Shown: piece by piece, positions 20,107 to 28,712 of the stretch
Layout: each line of letters starts with the position of its first letter
Numbering within the stretch: the first letter of the stretch is position 1
Assembly: GCA_029861845.1 (NCBI GenBank)
Contig: JAOTYM010000045.1
Coordinates: forward strand, 1-32,595
Reading direction: 5' to 3'
DNA from: Gammaproteobacteria bacterium
Lineage (GTDB): Bacteria; Pseudomonadota; Gammaproteobacteria; Acidiferrobacterales; SPGG2
DNA length: 32,595 nt
Notes under the pieces: model-generated
Seen by the model: only the letters and a program-made list of their open reading frames with translations
Databases searched by the model: none
What the model was told of the DNA's origin: nothing
Translations under genes and position numbers: made by a program

Positions 20107-23100
20107 CTACTGAAGTTGCCGCCATGAGCGTCGGCGGAAAGGCGGTACCACCGGGTCGTTAGCGACGGTCGAGATGGCACCGCTGCTGCCGCTGAACACC
20201 TTCTGCATGAGCTCCCCTGAGGTACTGCTGCCAGGATGCAGAATGGCCGGATCCGGTAACATGCCGATATCGGGATTGAAGCCCACGACGACATCGCCAC
20301 CATTGTTGTCACTACTATCGATGACGCCGTCGTCGTTAACATCGAACACCGGGCCCGCCGGCGGCCCACCGTTCTGGTAGTTCAGCTCCATGACAAACCC
20401 GGTACCACCGAACCCACACGGGGTGTCATCCGGGATCAGGGTGGTGAACAAGACACGTTCGCCGATGAGTACGGGGTTGGTGACGTTCTTCTCGGCCGTG
20501 GCCGGCAAATCGACCTTCCAGCCCATATGTTCACCAGCACCGTTGCCCCAAATGGTGATCGGGTTATCGGTAATCGTGCGCAAATCGGGCGGGCCCGCGA
20601 TCTCGGTCAGCGTCTGCGTTTGCAGCTCGGACTTGTTGACGGCGGTGTGAGTCCCGGGTGTGGTGCCTTCCTTGTCCCAGATGCCATAAAAGGTGTTCAC
20701 CTGGGCGCCGATACTGGTGTTATCACCGGTTTCCATATACTTACCGGTGCCAAAGTACACCATAAAGCCGTTTTCCCCATCCGGATGATTACTCACCGCC
20801 GGTCGCACCGTGATCGGTTGCGGCACGCCGCCGGCATCCGTGGCCGTGAATAGGGGTGTCGGCGTTCCGCTGTTGATAACAAACCAATTGGTGGGCGTGG
20901 AATCGGTGACATCGAACTTCCACAGGTTGCCCTGGAAATCGCCGGCGTAGATATAGTCGGCGACGAAGTCACCGTCGTAGTCGACAAGCGCCGGGCCTCC
21001 GAGACCATTGGGGGTGCTGCCGTCTGCCGACGTCGCGGTACCCCTGCCCGTATCGATCTTGATGAAGTCACTGGTAGGGGTCCAGGTACCGTCAAGACCG
21101 TCCTCGATAAACGCGATATAAAGCACGGCGTTGCCGGTGGTGCTGGCGATACCGTCGTTCTCGGTGTTGTTATAACCGTTGCCAAAGACGACGGCCCATT
21201 TGCCATTCTTCATCTTGAGAATGGCCGGCTTACCGAAGGTATAGCCCAAGTCTGCATCGTCGGCGTCGGTAAACTCCCATAACGCCAGCGCCGCCGCGTT
21301 GGTTTCAGTAAAGCCGCTGGGGTCGGTGACATCGAGTGCGAACAGGCCTTGGCCGCCGGCTTGCATGCCACTGACGAGCACCGTGTGCCAGGCGCCATAA
21401 TAGACGTCGGCCACGGTGGGCGTGCCGTCAACGAAGTAGCGGTGCGAGTAATTGGTATCGGTGAGTTCACGCAGTTCCGGGTAAACGTAGCCCGGCACAT
21501 AGGCGATTTTCTCCTCGCCGGTAATTGCATCGAAACCGTGCAACATGCCGTCGTTGGCACCAACATACACCATCTCGGTGCGACCTGCGTTGACGTTCTT
21601 AAATGCTACATAATTTGGGTTAAGGCTTTCCGGATAAGCAAACGGCGGCGCGCCGACAAATACCGGCCCGGACGATACGATATCCCCCAGCACGAAGTTG
21701 TTCGGCCGGTTACGAAAACTACCGCCATTTACGACTTCGTTGCTGTGGTCACCACGTAGAAAGGCTAGCCGCTGGGAACCAAGCCCATCAGCCGAACCGG
21801 TGCCGGGGTCCTTGTCGAGTTCCAGCCGCTGCGCGCTATCTATGTTCGACCACTGAAATGGGACGCCGGCGTTGAGGCCATTGTTGTAAGTGATAATTTG
21901 CCGCGTCGGTTGGGTCTTTAGCAAGTCTCCCGCCTCCCACAGGTTGGCACCGAGCGAACCGTCGGGGTTGATCTGGATCGACAACAACTGGCCGCTCCAG
22001 TCACCACTGTCGAACCGCGCCTGGTAGACCCTGGAGTTAGTGCTCAAGGTACCCGAGTTCAACGCCACGGCCGAGGCCGAGCCGGTGCGATCGACGATGC
22101 TGGTGAGCGCATCCGCGAGCTGCCGGTTGAGTTCGGTCGGGTTGTTGGCGCTCAGATATTCGCCGCGGCCGTTGTAGGCGGCATGCCACATATCATCGAG
22201 CGTGGTGCTACTGTTTGACGACGGTGACGGCCAGCCGACAAACGACGGATCGGTGGGATCGCTGTCGCTGGGAATGCCGGGGGTGGCGGTGTCAAACGGA
22301 TCTAGCGTTCCCTCGAGACCAAACGCCACCGTATAGCTCACCATGTGTTGGTGATCGGCATCGTCGATGCCTGGCGTGATTGGCACCTGGTTGGGTAGGG
22401 CGCTTAGGTCACGTTCGTAGTAATGCATGGCCACGTCGGCCAGGGTGTTGGAAAAGATATCCGCATAAGGGTCGCCATCGAACGCGGTGTCACCCGGATC
22501 GGGGCCATCGGTGTTGGCCACCGCCGGATTCGTGCCGTTCCAAAAGCCATCGGTCATGAGCACCGTAAAGTTCTGTTGGCAGGCACCGCCGGCCGACAGC
22601 GGCAATATCGGGCAACTCGAGCCACTGGCGCCGAAGATATTGCCGGCCACACACTCGTAATAACGACCGGTATCCCTCAGGGTTTGGCGCAGCGGCGTAC
22701 CGCCGGTCGACTGCGTCTTGTACACCCCGTCTAGCAGTGTTCGCTTGTTACCAATGGTGGGATCGATATTCATCGAGGCCACGCCGATGTTGTTGCTACC
22801 GCTGTTGTTGTGCAGCGTGGCATAGGCCAGGCGCATATTGATGGCGCCGCCGGCGAACTTACCGATGGCGTTCTTGGCGGCATGCTCGCGCCGGCTGTAG
22901 TAACTAAACCAATTGGCGAAGTTTTGGATCTCTTCTGCGTAGGTACAGGCCAGGGGGTCGAGGCAGTCCTTGCGATTGCCGCTGGTGTGCACAAAGGGTT
23001 CGTTGGCAACCCTGATTTCGATGCGCACATGCGTGTCGTTGGCGTCGACCTGGTTGTTCGTGTCGGTATCGGTCCACAGGTAATAGCGCGCCGGATAGTA

Positions 23101-23820
23101 ATTGGTCACCGCAATGTCTTGTCTACCAATATTCAAGGAGTTCGGCACCCGATAGGACGTCCAGCTCATGTTGGCGGTGAGATTGGTTTCGCGGTAGTTG
23201 GGGTTGGTGGGCGTGAGATAAGGATCCAGCGGTGCCGCCAGCGGATTCGCGCTGACGTAGGCGGCGCCGAGCTCGTTGACCCCGGTCCACGGGGTGTAGG
23301 TGACCTCGGGGTTGTAGTACATCGCGTTGTAACCGGAAAAGCGCCCGCGCCAGACCCCATAGACATCGGCCAGATGGTTAGGGTGAGCCACTAACGTATC
23401 CACGTCCGGCAGGATTTCATGGCTATTGTAATCACCGGAGTTGTCCCAGGTGCTGCCACTGAGGGTGCAGTTAGTACCGTCGGCTTGGCAGAATACGTGC
23501 ACGTAGCGGCGATTCTGGTCGCCAGAAAATTGGGTGCCATCGAGGATCATGGTGCCCTGACCGCCTTGCACCACCATGATCTGCCAGTCCATGCTGCCAG
23601 AATCATCATTGACGAAGGTGATGTTCGGTTCCACCGTGGCGCCAAGGAATAGCGGCGCGTTGGAAAGATTCAAATTCCCGGCTGTACCGGCGACGGGTAC
23701 CAGCGCCAATCCTAGGGCCAGCAACAGATGACCGAGCTGCCTTAGCTTACGCACGGCCGGCCGAAATGCTGGGCTGCTATTCATAATGGTTGAAAACAGA
23801 AACTCAATTACCGCTTTCAT
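20107..23820 (-). CDS. pilY1: PilY1, type IV pilus tip adhesin/assembly factor
   Basis: ATG 23820 has GGAGGT 7 bases upstream. Signal peptide ends near GTAG (residue 48). The N-terminal half has a vWA-like region with a MIDAS-type NDDSGSMDW near residues 71-79, and an Asp-rich loop DTDTNNQVDAND. The C-terminal half is the PilY1 beta-propeller: LRGDHSNEV, LGDIVSSGPVFVGAPP, VGANDGMLHGFDA, YVPGYVYPEL, WHTVLVSGMQAGGQGLFALD, LWEFTDADDADLGYTFGKPA, VVFGNGYNN and DFQGNLWKFDVTD. A calcium-type loop DVNDDGVIDSSD lies near the C-terminus, which ends RRRSWRQLQ. 1237 aa, near the P. aeruginosa size. It would sit at the pilus tip or outer membrane in surface attachment and pilus extension. Confidence 0.93.
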   Translation of the reverse strand: MKAVIEFLFSTIMNSSPAFRPAVRKLRQLGHLLLALGLALVPVAGTAGNLNLSNAPLFLGATVEPNITFVNDDSGSMDWQIMVVQGGQGTMILDGTQFSGDQNRRYVHVFCQADGTNCTLSGSTWDNSGDYNSHEILPDVDTLVAHPNHLADVYGVWRGRFSGYNAMYYNPEVTYTPWTGVNELGAAYVSANPLAAPLDPYLTPTNPNYRETNLTANMSWTSYRVPNSLNIGRQDIAVTNYYPARYYLWTDTDTNNQVDANDTHVRIEIRVANEPFVHTSGNRKDCLDPLACTYAEEIQNFANWFSYYSRREHAAKNAIGKFAGGAINMRLAYATLHNNSGSNNIGVASMNIDPTIGNKRTLLDGVYKTQSTGGTPLRQTLRDTGRYYECVAGNIFGASGSSCPILPLSAGGACQQNFTVLMTDGFWNGTNPAVANTDGPDPGDTAFDGDPYADIFSNTLADVAMHYYERDLSALPNQVPITPGIDDADHQHMVSYTVAFGLEGTLDPFDTATPGIPSDSDPTDPSFVGWPSPSSNSSTTLDDMWHAAYNGRGEYLSANNPTELNRQLADALTSIVDRTGSASAVALNSGTLSTNSRVYQARFDSGDWSGQLLSIQINPDGSLGANLWEAGDLLKTQPTRQIITYNNGLNAGVPFQWSNIDSAQRLELDKDPGTGSADGLGSQRLAFLRGDHSNEVVNGGSFRNRPNNFVLGDIVSSGPVFVGAPPFAYPESLNPNYVAFKNVNAGRTEMVYVGANDGMLHGFDAITGEEKIAYVPGYVYPELRELTDTNYSHRYFVDGTPTVADVYYGAWHTVLVSGMQAGGQGLFALDVTDPSGFTETNAAALALWEFTDADDADLGYTFGKPAILKMKNGKWAVVFGNGYNNTENDGIASTTGNAVLYIAFIEDGLDGTWTPTSDFIKIDTGRGTATSADGSTPNGLGGPALVDYDGDFVADYIYAGDFQGNLWKFDVTDSTPTNWFVINSGTPTPLFTATDAGGVPQPITVRPAVSNHPDGENGFMVYFGTGKYMETGDNTSIGAQVNTFYGIWDKEGTTPGTHTAVNKSELQTQTLTEIAGPPDLRTITDNPITIWGNGAGEHMGWKVDLPATAEKNVTNPVLIGERVLFTTLIPDDTPCGFGGTGFVMELNYQNGGPPAGPVFDVNDDGVIDSSDNNGGDVVVGFNPDIGMLPDPAILHPGSSTSGELMQKVFSGSSGAISTVANDPVVPPFRRRSWRQLQ

Positions 23821-23944
23821 GACTACTACCTCCAAAACGGCCTGCGACAGACCATACAAACTGAAACTGTTTCCTTCTCGAAGGCGCGATTGGCACCCTT
23901 CCATTAATCATCGCGTTAACGCTGGGTTTGCGTAACGTAAGACA

Positions 23945-24499
23945 TCAGAAAAGAATCTCGTAAGTTGACTGCACCATGCTCTGGGCGTTATCGCTGCTGC
24001 CGGTGCCACGAGCGGTGATGCGGAAGACCTCCATATCCGGACTACCGCTGCCACCGTAACCTTCACCGGCAGTGACATCGTTGCCGGTCGAAACTTGGCC
24101 CATGTGTTCGATGATGAATTTGGGCTGGGTTGCAACCTTGGTGAGCCCGGCATAACTGATATAGTCGGTGCCGGCCCAGACGCCGGTCGATTCGGCCCAC
24201 CGCGGCGCCGCCGTGGTCGAGGGCAAATGGAAGCCATCGGTCGGGTTCGGCGGCTCCAACGGCGGTACACCACCCAGGGGTGGGATCAGGGCCTCGCCGG
24301 CGAGCAGGGCTGATTCGGCCGCCTGCAGCGCATAGTTCTTGTCGACCATATTGCCGGCCATGCGCTCTTCAAGCGCTGATGTGTTCAGGGCGGTAATGCC
24401 GATGAGCGTCAGGATCAACAAGAACGCCATGGACATCACCAGCGCCACACCTTGCTGTCTGTGCATGGTCGGGTATCGATTAAAGTGAATACTACGCAT
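23945..24499 (-). CDS. pilX: Minor pilin PilX
   Basis: Leader up to HRQQG, then VALVMSMAFLLILTLIGITA as the transmembrane helix and LEERMAGNMVDKNYALQAAE, SALLAGE, the PilX signature. GAGAGG precedes ATG 24499. The first mature residue pattern (VALVM) lacks the usual Phe and Glu5, as in other PilX proteins. 184 aa. Nine bases after pilW and before pilY1, so one operon. The gap to pilY1 is 124 bases. Confidence 0.9.
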   Translation of the reverse strand: MRSIHFNRYPTMHRQQGVALVMSMAFLLILTLIGITALNTSALEERMAGNMVDKNYALQAAESALLAGEALIPPLGGVPPLEPPNPTDGFHLPSTTAAPRWAESTGVWAGTDYISYAGLTKVATQPKFIIEHMGQVSTGNDVTAGEGYGGSGSPDMEVFRITARGTGSSDNAQSMVQSTYEILF

Positions 24500-24508
24500 G
24501 ACTGCCTC

Positions 24509-25711
24509 TCACGATCCGCGGGTGAATAGGGTGTAGTTGCGAACGTTTATGGTAGATGTGAATACACGCCGCTGGCGCCTATCGCCATATGCCGGCAGCA
24601 CCGCGCCGGCGACGTTGTAGGTGTTATTGTCCACGTCGACGCCGTGTTCATCTGGGGTGCGCACTAACAGCCCTACCCGGACGCTGGCGACCGTAATCCA
24701 GTTGGCCGGATTAAGATCGACGATATGGGCCTCGAGATACTGGTCGGCGACGCCATCGGGGCAAGGCGGACACACGCCCGCTCCCGGTAGCGGCCCGCTA
24801 TCGATGCCAAAAAAGACTTGCAGGCTCTCGACGTTGTCGACCATCTCTGCCGCCGCGACGCCGCCGACACCAATCTGCTTGCGAAACAGGGCCGGCACCG
24901 TGTTGCCGACGTTGGTACCCGTGCTGTCGCCAGTACCGATGAAATAGGCGTGGGTAACCAAGGAGAATATCTCGGCGTTGGAACCATAGCTCTGGCTGAG
25001 GGCAGGGCCGACATTGCCGGGGCCATTGCCCGGCGGCGGGACGGCGTTGGTATGCTGGATCCTGCCGGTAGTGCGAATATCGGTCGTGGCATTGGTGATC
25101 TGGAACAGATCGGCGGCCTCGCAATCGGCCACCATGACGATATCCCATTGCCGAAGGTCGTTAGGCATGGGGATGTACAGGTCGTCGGCTCGCAGATTCA
25201 TCCAGGTCCCACCCGGAGATGCTACGACCCGCAGGGACTCATCGGAGCCACGCCTGATCATGATGACATCGGTGAAGGGTTCAACTTCGCCGACAGCGAA
25301 ATATGCGCCCGGTAGGGCCGGGGTCCAATCGGCGAGGTTGCTGCTGCCACCGCCGGTATAGTTGAAGCCGGTCACCACCGGGCTTGGGGTATTTGGCGGC
25401 CTCAGGGGCCAATAATCGCCGCTGGGGTCATTGAGCTGGTTTACGAGTCCACCGGCCTGATCTTGACAGCCGATATAGCCCGCCATGCGAATGTCTTCGG
25501 TAATAAAGTTCATGGCAAAGCGACCGTTTTCTTGTACCCGGGCGAGCCCCTCTTCGGTGGTGTAGGTACTGCGGCTAGTGACGAAGACCTGAGACAGCGC
25601 CCCCAGGATGATGATGCCGATGGTAATTGCGACCATGAGCTCCACCAGCGTGAATCCGGCCGACTTCATCGTGGTTTTGCTTGGTATGCGAGCAGAAAAT
25701 GTGGGTATCAT
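24509..25711 (-). CDS. pilW: Minor pilin PilW
   Basis: ATG 25711, GGAG 9 bases upstream; a GTG at 25726 would overlap the pilV stop. Leader ends KSAG, then FTLVELMVAITIGIIILGAL with Glu5 and ENGRFAMNFITEDIRMAGYI with the conserved GC after it, typical PilW. The large beta-domain has several Cys (VCPPCPDG). Ends NVRNYTLFTRGS. About 400 aa, typical. Part of the priming complex with PilV, PilX, PilE and FimU. Confidence 0.9.
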   Translation of the reverse strand: MIPTFSARIPSKTTMKSAGFTLVELMVAITIGIIILGALSQVFVTSRSTYTTEEGLARVQENGRFAMNFITEDIRMAGYIGCQDQAGGLVNQLNDPSGDYWPLRPPNTPSPVVTGFNYTGGGSSNLADWTPALPGAYFAVGEVEPFTDVIMIRRGSDESLRVVASPGGTWMNLRADDLYIPMPNDLRQWDIVMVADCEAADLFQITNATTDIRTTGRIQHTNAVPPPGNGPGNVGPALSQSYGSNAEIFSLVTHAYFIGTGDSTGTNVGNTVPALFRKQIGVGGVAAAEMVDNVESLQVFFGIDSGPLPGAGVCPPCPDGVADQYLEAHIVDLNPANWITVASVRVGLLVRTPDEHGVDVDNNTYNVAGAVLPAYGDRRQRRVFTSTINVRNYTLFTRGS

Positions 25712-25726
25712 CGGATCAGCCTCCAC

Positions 25727-26212
25727 TCAAATTGCGCTGGTCTTGGTTAGATCAGCCTCGATGTCCATGCGCATGGCCAGATCGTTCTCGGTCCATGTGA
25801 TCGTGATGGTGCGAACTGGGGCCACGGTGGAAATCTGCGCATCGGCACTTGGTCCAAGTTGGTCGATGAGGGCGTCTTTCCACGTGCCGATGTCGTAGGC
25901 GGCCATTTCCGTCGGCGTGCAGGTGGCAGCGATGCAATCGGGATAGCCACCCGGGGGTCCAGCCGGCACCGTGTCGTAGTCGCCAGCCTGCAATGCCACC
26001 GGATTTGCGCGGATACGATCGATGATGTCGTAGCTCAGCATCACCGCCTGGGTTCGCTGGTAGGACTGGTGATTGAAACGCAACCCGGTGGTTTGTAAGG
26101 CGGCAAGACCGAGCAGGCCGATCGACAGCACGAATAGAGCGACCAATACTTCGATCAAGCTGAAACCACCGTGCTTTCTACGAGTTGCTGAAAAAACGTT
26201 TGCGTTCGGCAT
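25727..26212 (-). CDS. pilV: Minor pilin PilV
   Basis: GGAG 6 bases before ATG 26212. Leader ends KHGG, then FSLIEVLVALFVLSIGLLGL with Glu5, AALQTTGLRFNHQSYQRTQA and SYDIIDRIRANP, all diagnostic for PilV. 161 aa. Nine bases follow the fimT/fimU stop and 15 precede the PilW start, so it is in the same operon. Confidence 0.9.
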   Translation of the reverse strand: MPNANVFSATRRKHGGFSLIEVLVALFVLSIGLLGLAALQTTGLRFNHQSYQRTQAVMLSYDIIDRIRANPVALQAGDYDTVPAGPPGGYPDCIAATCTPTEMAAYDIGTWKDALIDQLGPSADAQISTVAPVRTITITWTENDLAMRMDIEADLTKTSAI

Positions 26213-26221
26213 GAGATTCTC

Positions 26222-26911
26222 CTAACAATTCGTCGGCGGTCTTGGGTGGCTGGTAACTGGGTCGATAGAGATCCGGGCGCGACCGGTTACCGCGACTTGG
26301 ATACATCGGCCCTTACTCAGGCCGCGGTCATCGCTCACATGGAACTCGCCGGGAGCAACGAGATTTCGGGTGGTGCCGGAACGCAGGTAGATAATCTTAT
26401 CGGTGACGCCGCCGGCCTCGGCGATCGTGTTGGTTCCATCGAGGGCGGCGTGGGTGCGCAGAATGGGTTCACCTGGATCAAGCAACTGATTCAAGTTTTG
26501 GTCTATGCCGGTGATCCAGCCATCAGTCCAGGCAGTACCACCGCAGGTGGCACCATCGTTGGATCTGCAGATAATGACGTCGACGGCTGCCTTGACGGCC
26601 TCGCTGCGCGCAAACGCGAGGTCTGCCATCAACTCGTTGGCCTGACTGGTGAGGCGGTTGTTCTTAACGAAATTGGAGAAACTGGGGGCAGCCAGGGTCA
26701 TGAGGATGGCGGCGATGACCAACGTTGTGATTAGCTCGATGAGCGTAAACCCTGAAAACGTGCAATTTTTGACGGACGGTTTCTCGTGGCCGATAAACGG
26801 TCCGACATGGGGTCGAGGACGACCGATCAACGGTATATAAAGGCCGATAAAAGGCGTACTGATTCTCTCGGCCTGTCGCATTTGGGCACCGAATCTTGCC
26901 TCAGATTTCAT
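26222..26911 (-). CDS. fimT: Minor pilin FimT/FimU (GspH family)
   Basis: Prepilin core SGFTLIELITTLVIAAILMT with Glu5 after the Gly-Phe cleavage site, then SFSNFVKNNRLTSQANELMA and FARSEAVK, the GspH/FimT pattern. The start ATG 26911 is the best supported (GGAAAG upstream), and a GTG at 26914 is adjacent. It places 54 residues before the cleavage Phe, far longer than the usual 6-25 residue leader. The leader contains PFIG twice and several Pro/Arg. The rest of the protein (229 aa total) is normal, with Cys pairs in the C-terminal domain. It is the first gene of the pilus operon. Confidence 0.85.
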   Translation of the reverse strand: MKSEARFGAQMRQAERISTPFIGLYIPLIGRPRPHVGPFIGHEKPSVKNCTFSGFTLIELITTLVIAAILMTLAAPSFSNFVKNNRLTSQANELMADLAFARSEAVKAAVDVIICRSNDGATCGGTAWTDGWITGIDQNLNQLLDPGEPILRTHAALDGTNTIAEAGGVTDKIIYLRSGTTRNLVAPGEFHVSDDRGLSKGRCIQVAVTGRARISIDPVTSHPRPPTNC

Positions 26912-26953
26912 CACTACTTTCCTGCCTAACCATTAAAAATAGCGTTATCTACC

Positions 26954-26972
26954 AGGCCAGTTCTTCTGGCCT
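26954..26972. promoter_or_regulatory. Hairpin in the leader region upstream of fimT
   Basis: AGGCCAG-ttctt-CTGGCCT, in the 190-base gap between the ankyrin gene and fimT. No strong T-run follows on the minus strand. It could be a weak terminator for the ankyrin transcript or an element of the pilus operon leader. A possible sigma70 pair (TTGCAG and TAGACT, 16 bases apart, minus strand) lies just upstream near 26980-27008. Confidence 0.3.
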
Positions 26973-27100
26973 CTTATTTAAGTCTAATGGGTGAGACCAA
27001 CCCTGCAATTGCCGCAATTGGTCACCCAGCCCATCAGCATGCGGACGCAGTCGACCCCGAATCCGGGGGCGATCGGCCGTCGCTGACCGCAATCAGGTGT

Positions 27101-28309
27101 CTACAGCGCGGTATCGAGTGTCTTGGCTTGGGTCTGTTCGGCCGGACCCATCGGTTTAGTGGCGTGGCCCGCCGGGCCTAGCTTTTCCAGGATGGTGAGG
27201 GCGCGCTTGTGGAAGGGTGCGGCCAGCGCGTGTTTGCCCTGCGCATCGTAGACCGCCGCCAGGTTGCTGAGGTTGGTGGCCAGATCGGGATGCTCGGGTC
27301 CAAGAACTATTGCCGAGATTTCAAGGGCGCGCTTGTAAAGCGGCTCGGCTTGTCTGAATTTGCCCTGCGCATAGTAGAGCTGGGCGAGTTTGTTCAGGGT
27401 TACCACCAGGCGCGGGTCATGCATGCCGAGCCTTTCGGCCAAGGCCAAGGCGTCTGTAAGCTGTTGCTCGGCATGGGCGTACTTGCCTTGTCGCAGCGAT
27501 TCGCCCGCCGCGTCCACCAGTTTTTCCCAGGCGATGTCCGACTGAGTGGCGAGGGTATTGGCTGCGTCCGCTTTGGCTCCCGCCTCGCGCAGCACGCGGG
27601 CGACGCGAAAGTGCTGTCCGCGCTCGGCCAGGCTTAGCGCCGTCTCTTGCCGGAGTGATATTGCAAACAAATCAGCCCCTTTGGCCAACAACACCTCAAC
27701 CGCCTCGGTGTTACCCCGTTCGGCCGCGATCATCAGCGGGCTCCAGCCCTTGTCACCTGGGACATTGGGGTCGGCGCCATTTTCGAGTAGCAGCTTAACG
27801 ATGTCAGTGTGGCTCTTCTTGGCGGCATACATGAGTGGCGTCCAGCCGTGGCCATCGGCCGAATCATATTCGGCCCCGTATCGCAGCAGCAGCGCCACGA
27901 TCTTGGGGTGGCCATTGATGGTGGCCCAACCAATCGCGGTTTCGCCTAGCCAGTTCTTTGCATTTACATCCGCATTTTCACGCAGCAGGATCTCGACGAT
28001 TTCGAGATAGCCGTTGAGGGCGGCACCCATGAGCGCTGTTTTCTGCAAGTGATTTTCCGCGTTGACGTTGGCGTATCGACCGACCAGTAATTTGACGATA
28101 CTCACGTAGCCACGGCGCGCTGCCAGCAGCAACACGCTTCTTTTATATGGGTCCATAACATCGGCATCGGCGCCCAGACTTAGTAGCTCTTGTACTTCAG
28201 CCGTCTTGCCGAACTTGACTGCCTCTATAAGCCTATCGTCGAGATCAGCGAAGACACTCGTGGGACCCAGGAGCACACAGATCACGACGGTACGTAGTAT
28301 CTTCAACAC
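27101..28309 (-). CDS. Exported ankyrin-repeat/TPR protein
   Basis: GTG 28309 with AAGGGT upstream. Signal peptide MLKILRTVVICVLLGPTSVF then A. Residues about 25-260 hold seven ankyrin repeats (for example KTALMGAALNGYLEIVEILL, GWTPLMYAAKKSHTDIVKLL, GWSPLMIAAERGNTEAVEVL). Residues about 280-385 hold kinesin-light-chain-type TPRs (YAHAEQQLTDALALAERLG, RQAEPLYKRALEISAIVLG, ALAAPFHKRALTILEKLG). 402 aa. A scaffold for protein binding in the periplasm. It ends 190 bases before fimT on the same strand, so a role near the pilus is possible but unproven. Confidence 0.82.
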   Translation of the reverse strand: MLKILRTVVICVLLGPTSVFADLDDRLIEAVKFGKTAEVQELLSLGADADVMDPYKRSVLLLAARRGYVSIVKLLVGRYANVNAENHLQKTALMGAALNGYLEIVEILLRENADVNAKNWLGETAIGWATINGHPKIVALLLRYGAEYDSADGHGWTPLMYAAKKSHTDIVKLLLENGADPNVPGDKGWSPLMIAAERGNTEAVEVLLAKGADLFAISLRQETALSLAERGQHFRVARVLREAGAKADAANTLATQSDIAWEKLVDAAGESLRQGKYAHAEQQLTDALALAERLGMHDPRLVVTLNKLAQLYYAQGKFRQAEPLYKRALEISAIVLGPEHPDLATNLSNLAAVYDAQGKHALAAPFHKRALTILEKLGPAGHATKPMGPAEQTQAKTLDTAL

Positions 28310-28712
28310 GGTTGTACCCTTACTGCAAAAATCTCTTCGGTTCGTCCATCTGTGCTATTGCAAGTTTCGAGCCACGCCGACCAAATATCCTCTAAGTATC
28401 GATAAGAAACAACGACTTACGTGACAGGTGGCTGACCAGCGGCGTATTCGAGCGTATCACCGGTATGGTGGCGAACGGCACCGATAGCACATCGGCCGGA
28501 CCACACCCGGCAAGCTATGGCTATTAGCCGCCACTTCCGGCCGGCCGCCGTGCGGCCGACAAGATATGCATGTCTCTGATTAGCTTAAATAACTTACGGC
28601 CGAGGGCGCTATATACTTAAGTGATTAGGCAGCACGACCCCGGGGGGTCGACGGGCTGCCTCAGGCGACGTCGTGGTGTGCAGTTACGTCATAGCCTGGT
28701 TGCCATTCGAAT
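28310..28712. other. Divergent intergenic region with a long imperfect hairpin
   Basis: About 400 bases between the ankyrin gene (leftward) and the HD-GYP gene (rightward). No gene on either strand. AT-rich stretches around 28400 and 28575-28620 could hold promoters. A long hairpin at 28627-28661 is its only clear structure. Confidence 0.5.
28627..28661. repeat. Long imperfect hairpin
   Basis: Nested stems AGGCAGC/GCTGCCT (outer, 7 bp) and CGACCCC/GGGGTCG (inner, 7 bp) around a very short loop. It is about 50 bases before the ATG of the broken HD-GYP gene. No T-run follows, so it is not a typical terminator. It could be a binding site or a REP-like palindrome. Confidence 0.5.

Noticed and set aside
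21750-21765. RGD motif in both PilY1 proteins as an integrin-binding site
   Set aside because: It lies in LRGDHS, a segment conserved for structural reasons before the LGDI motif in the PilY1 propeller. No sign that it is exposed or used for binding host cells.
20527-23652. Plus-strand open frames of 70-190 codons opposite pilY1
   Set aside because: They follow codon bias of the minus-strand gene, have no ribosome sites or recognisable motifs, and are shadows.
27055-27068. CCCCG-aatc-CGGGG hairpin just after the ankyrin gene as a terminator
   Set aside because: Only 5 base pairs and no T-run on the relevant strand.
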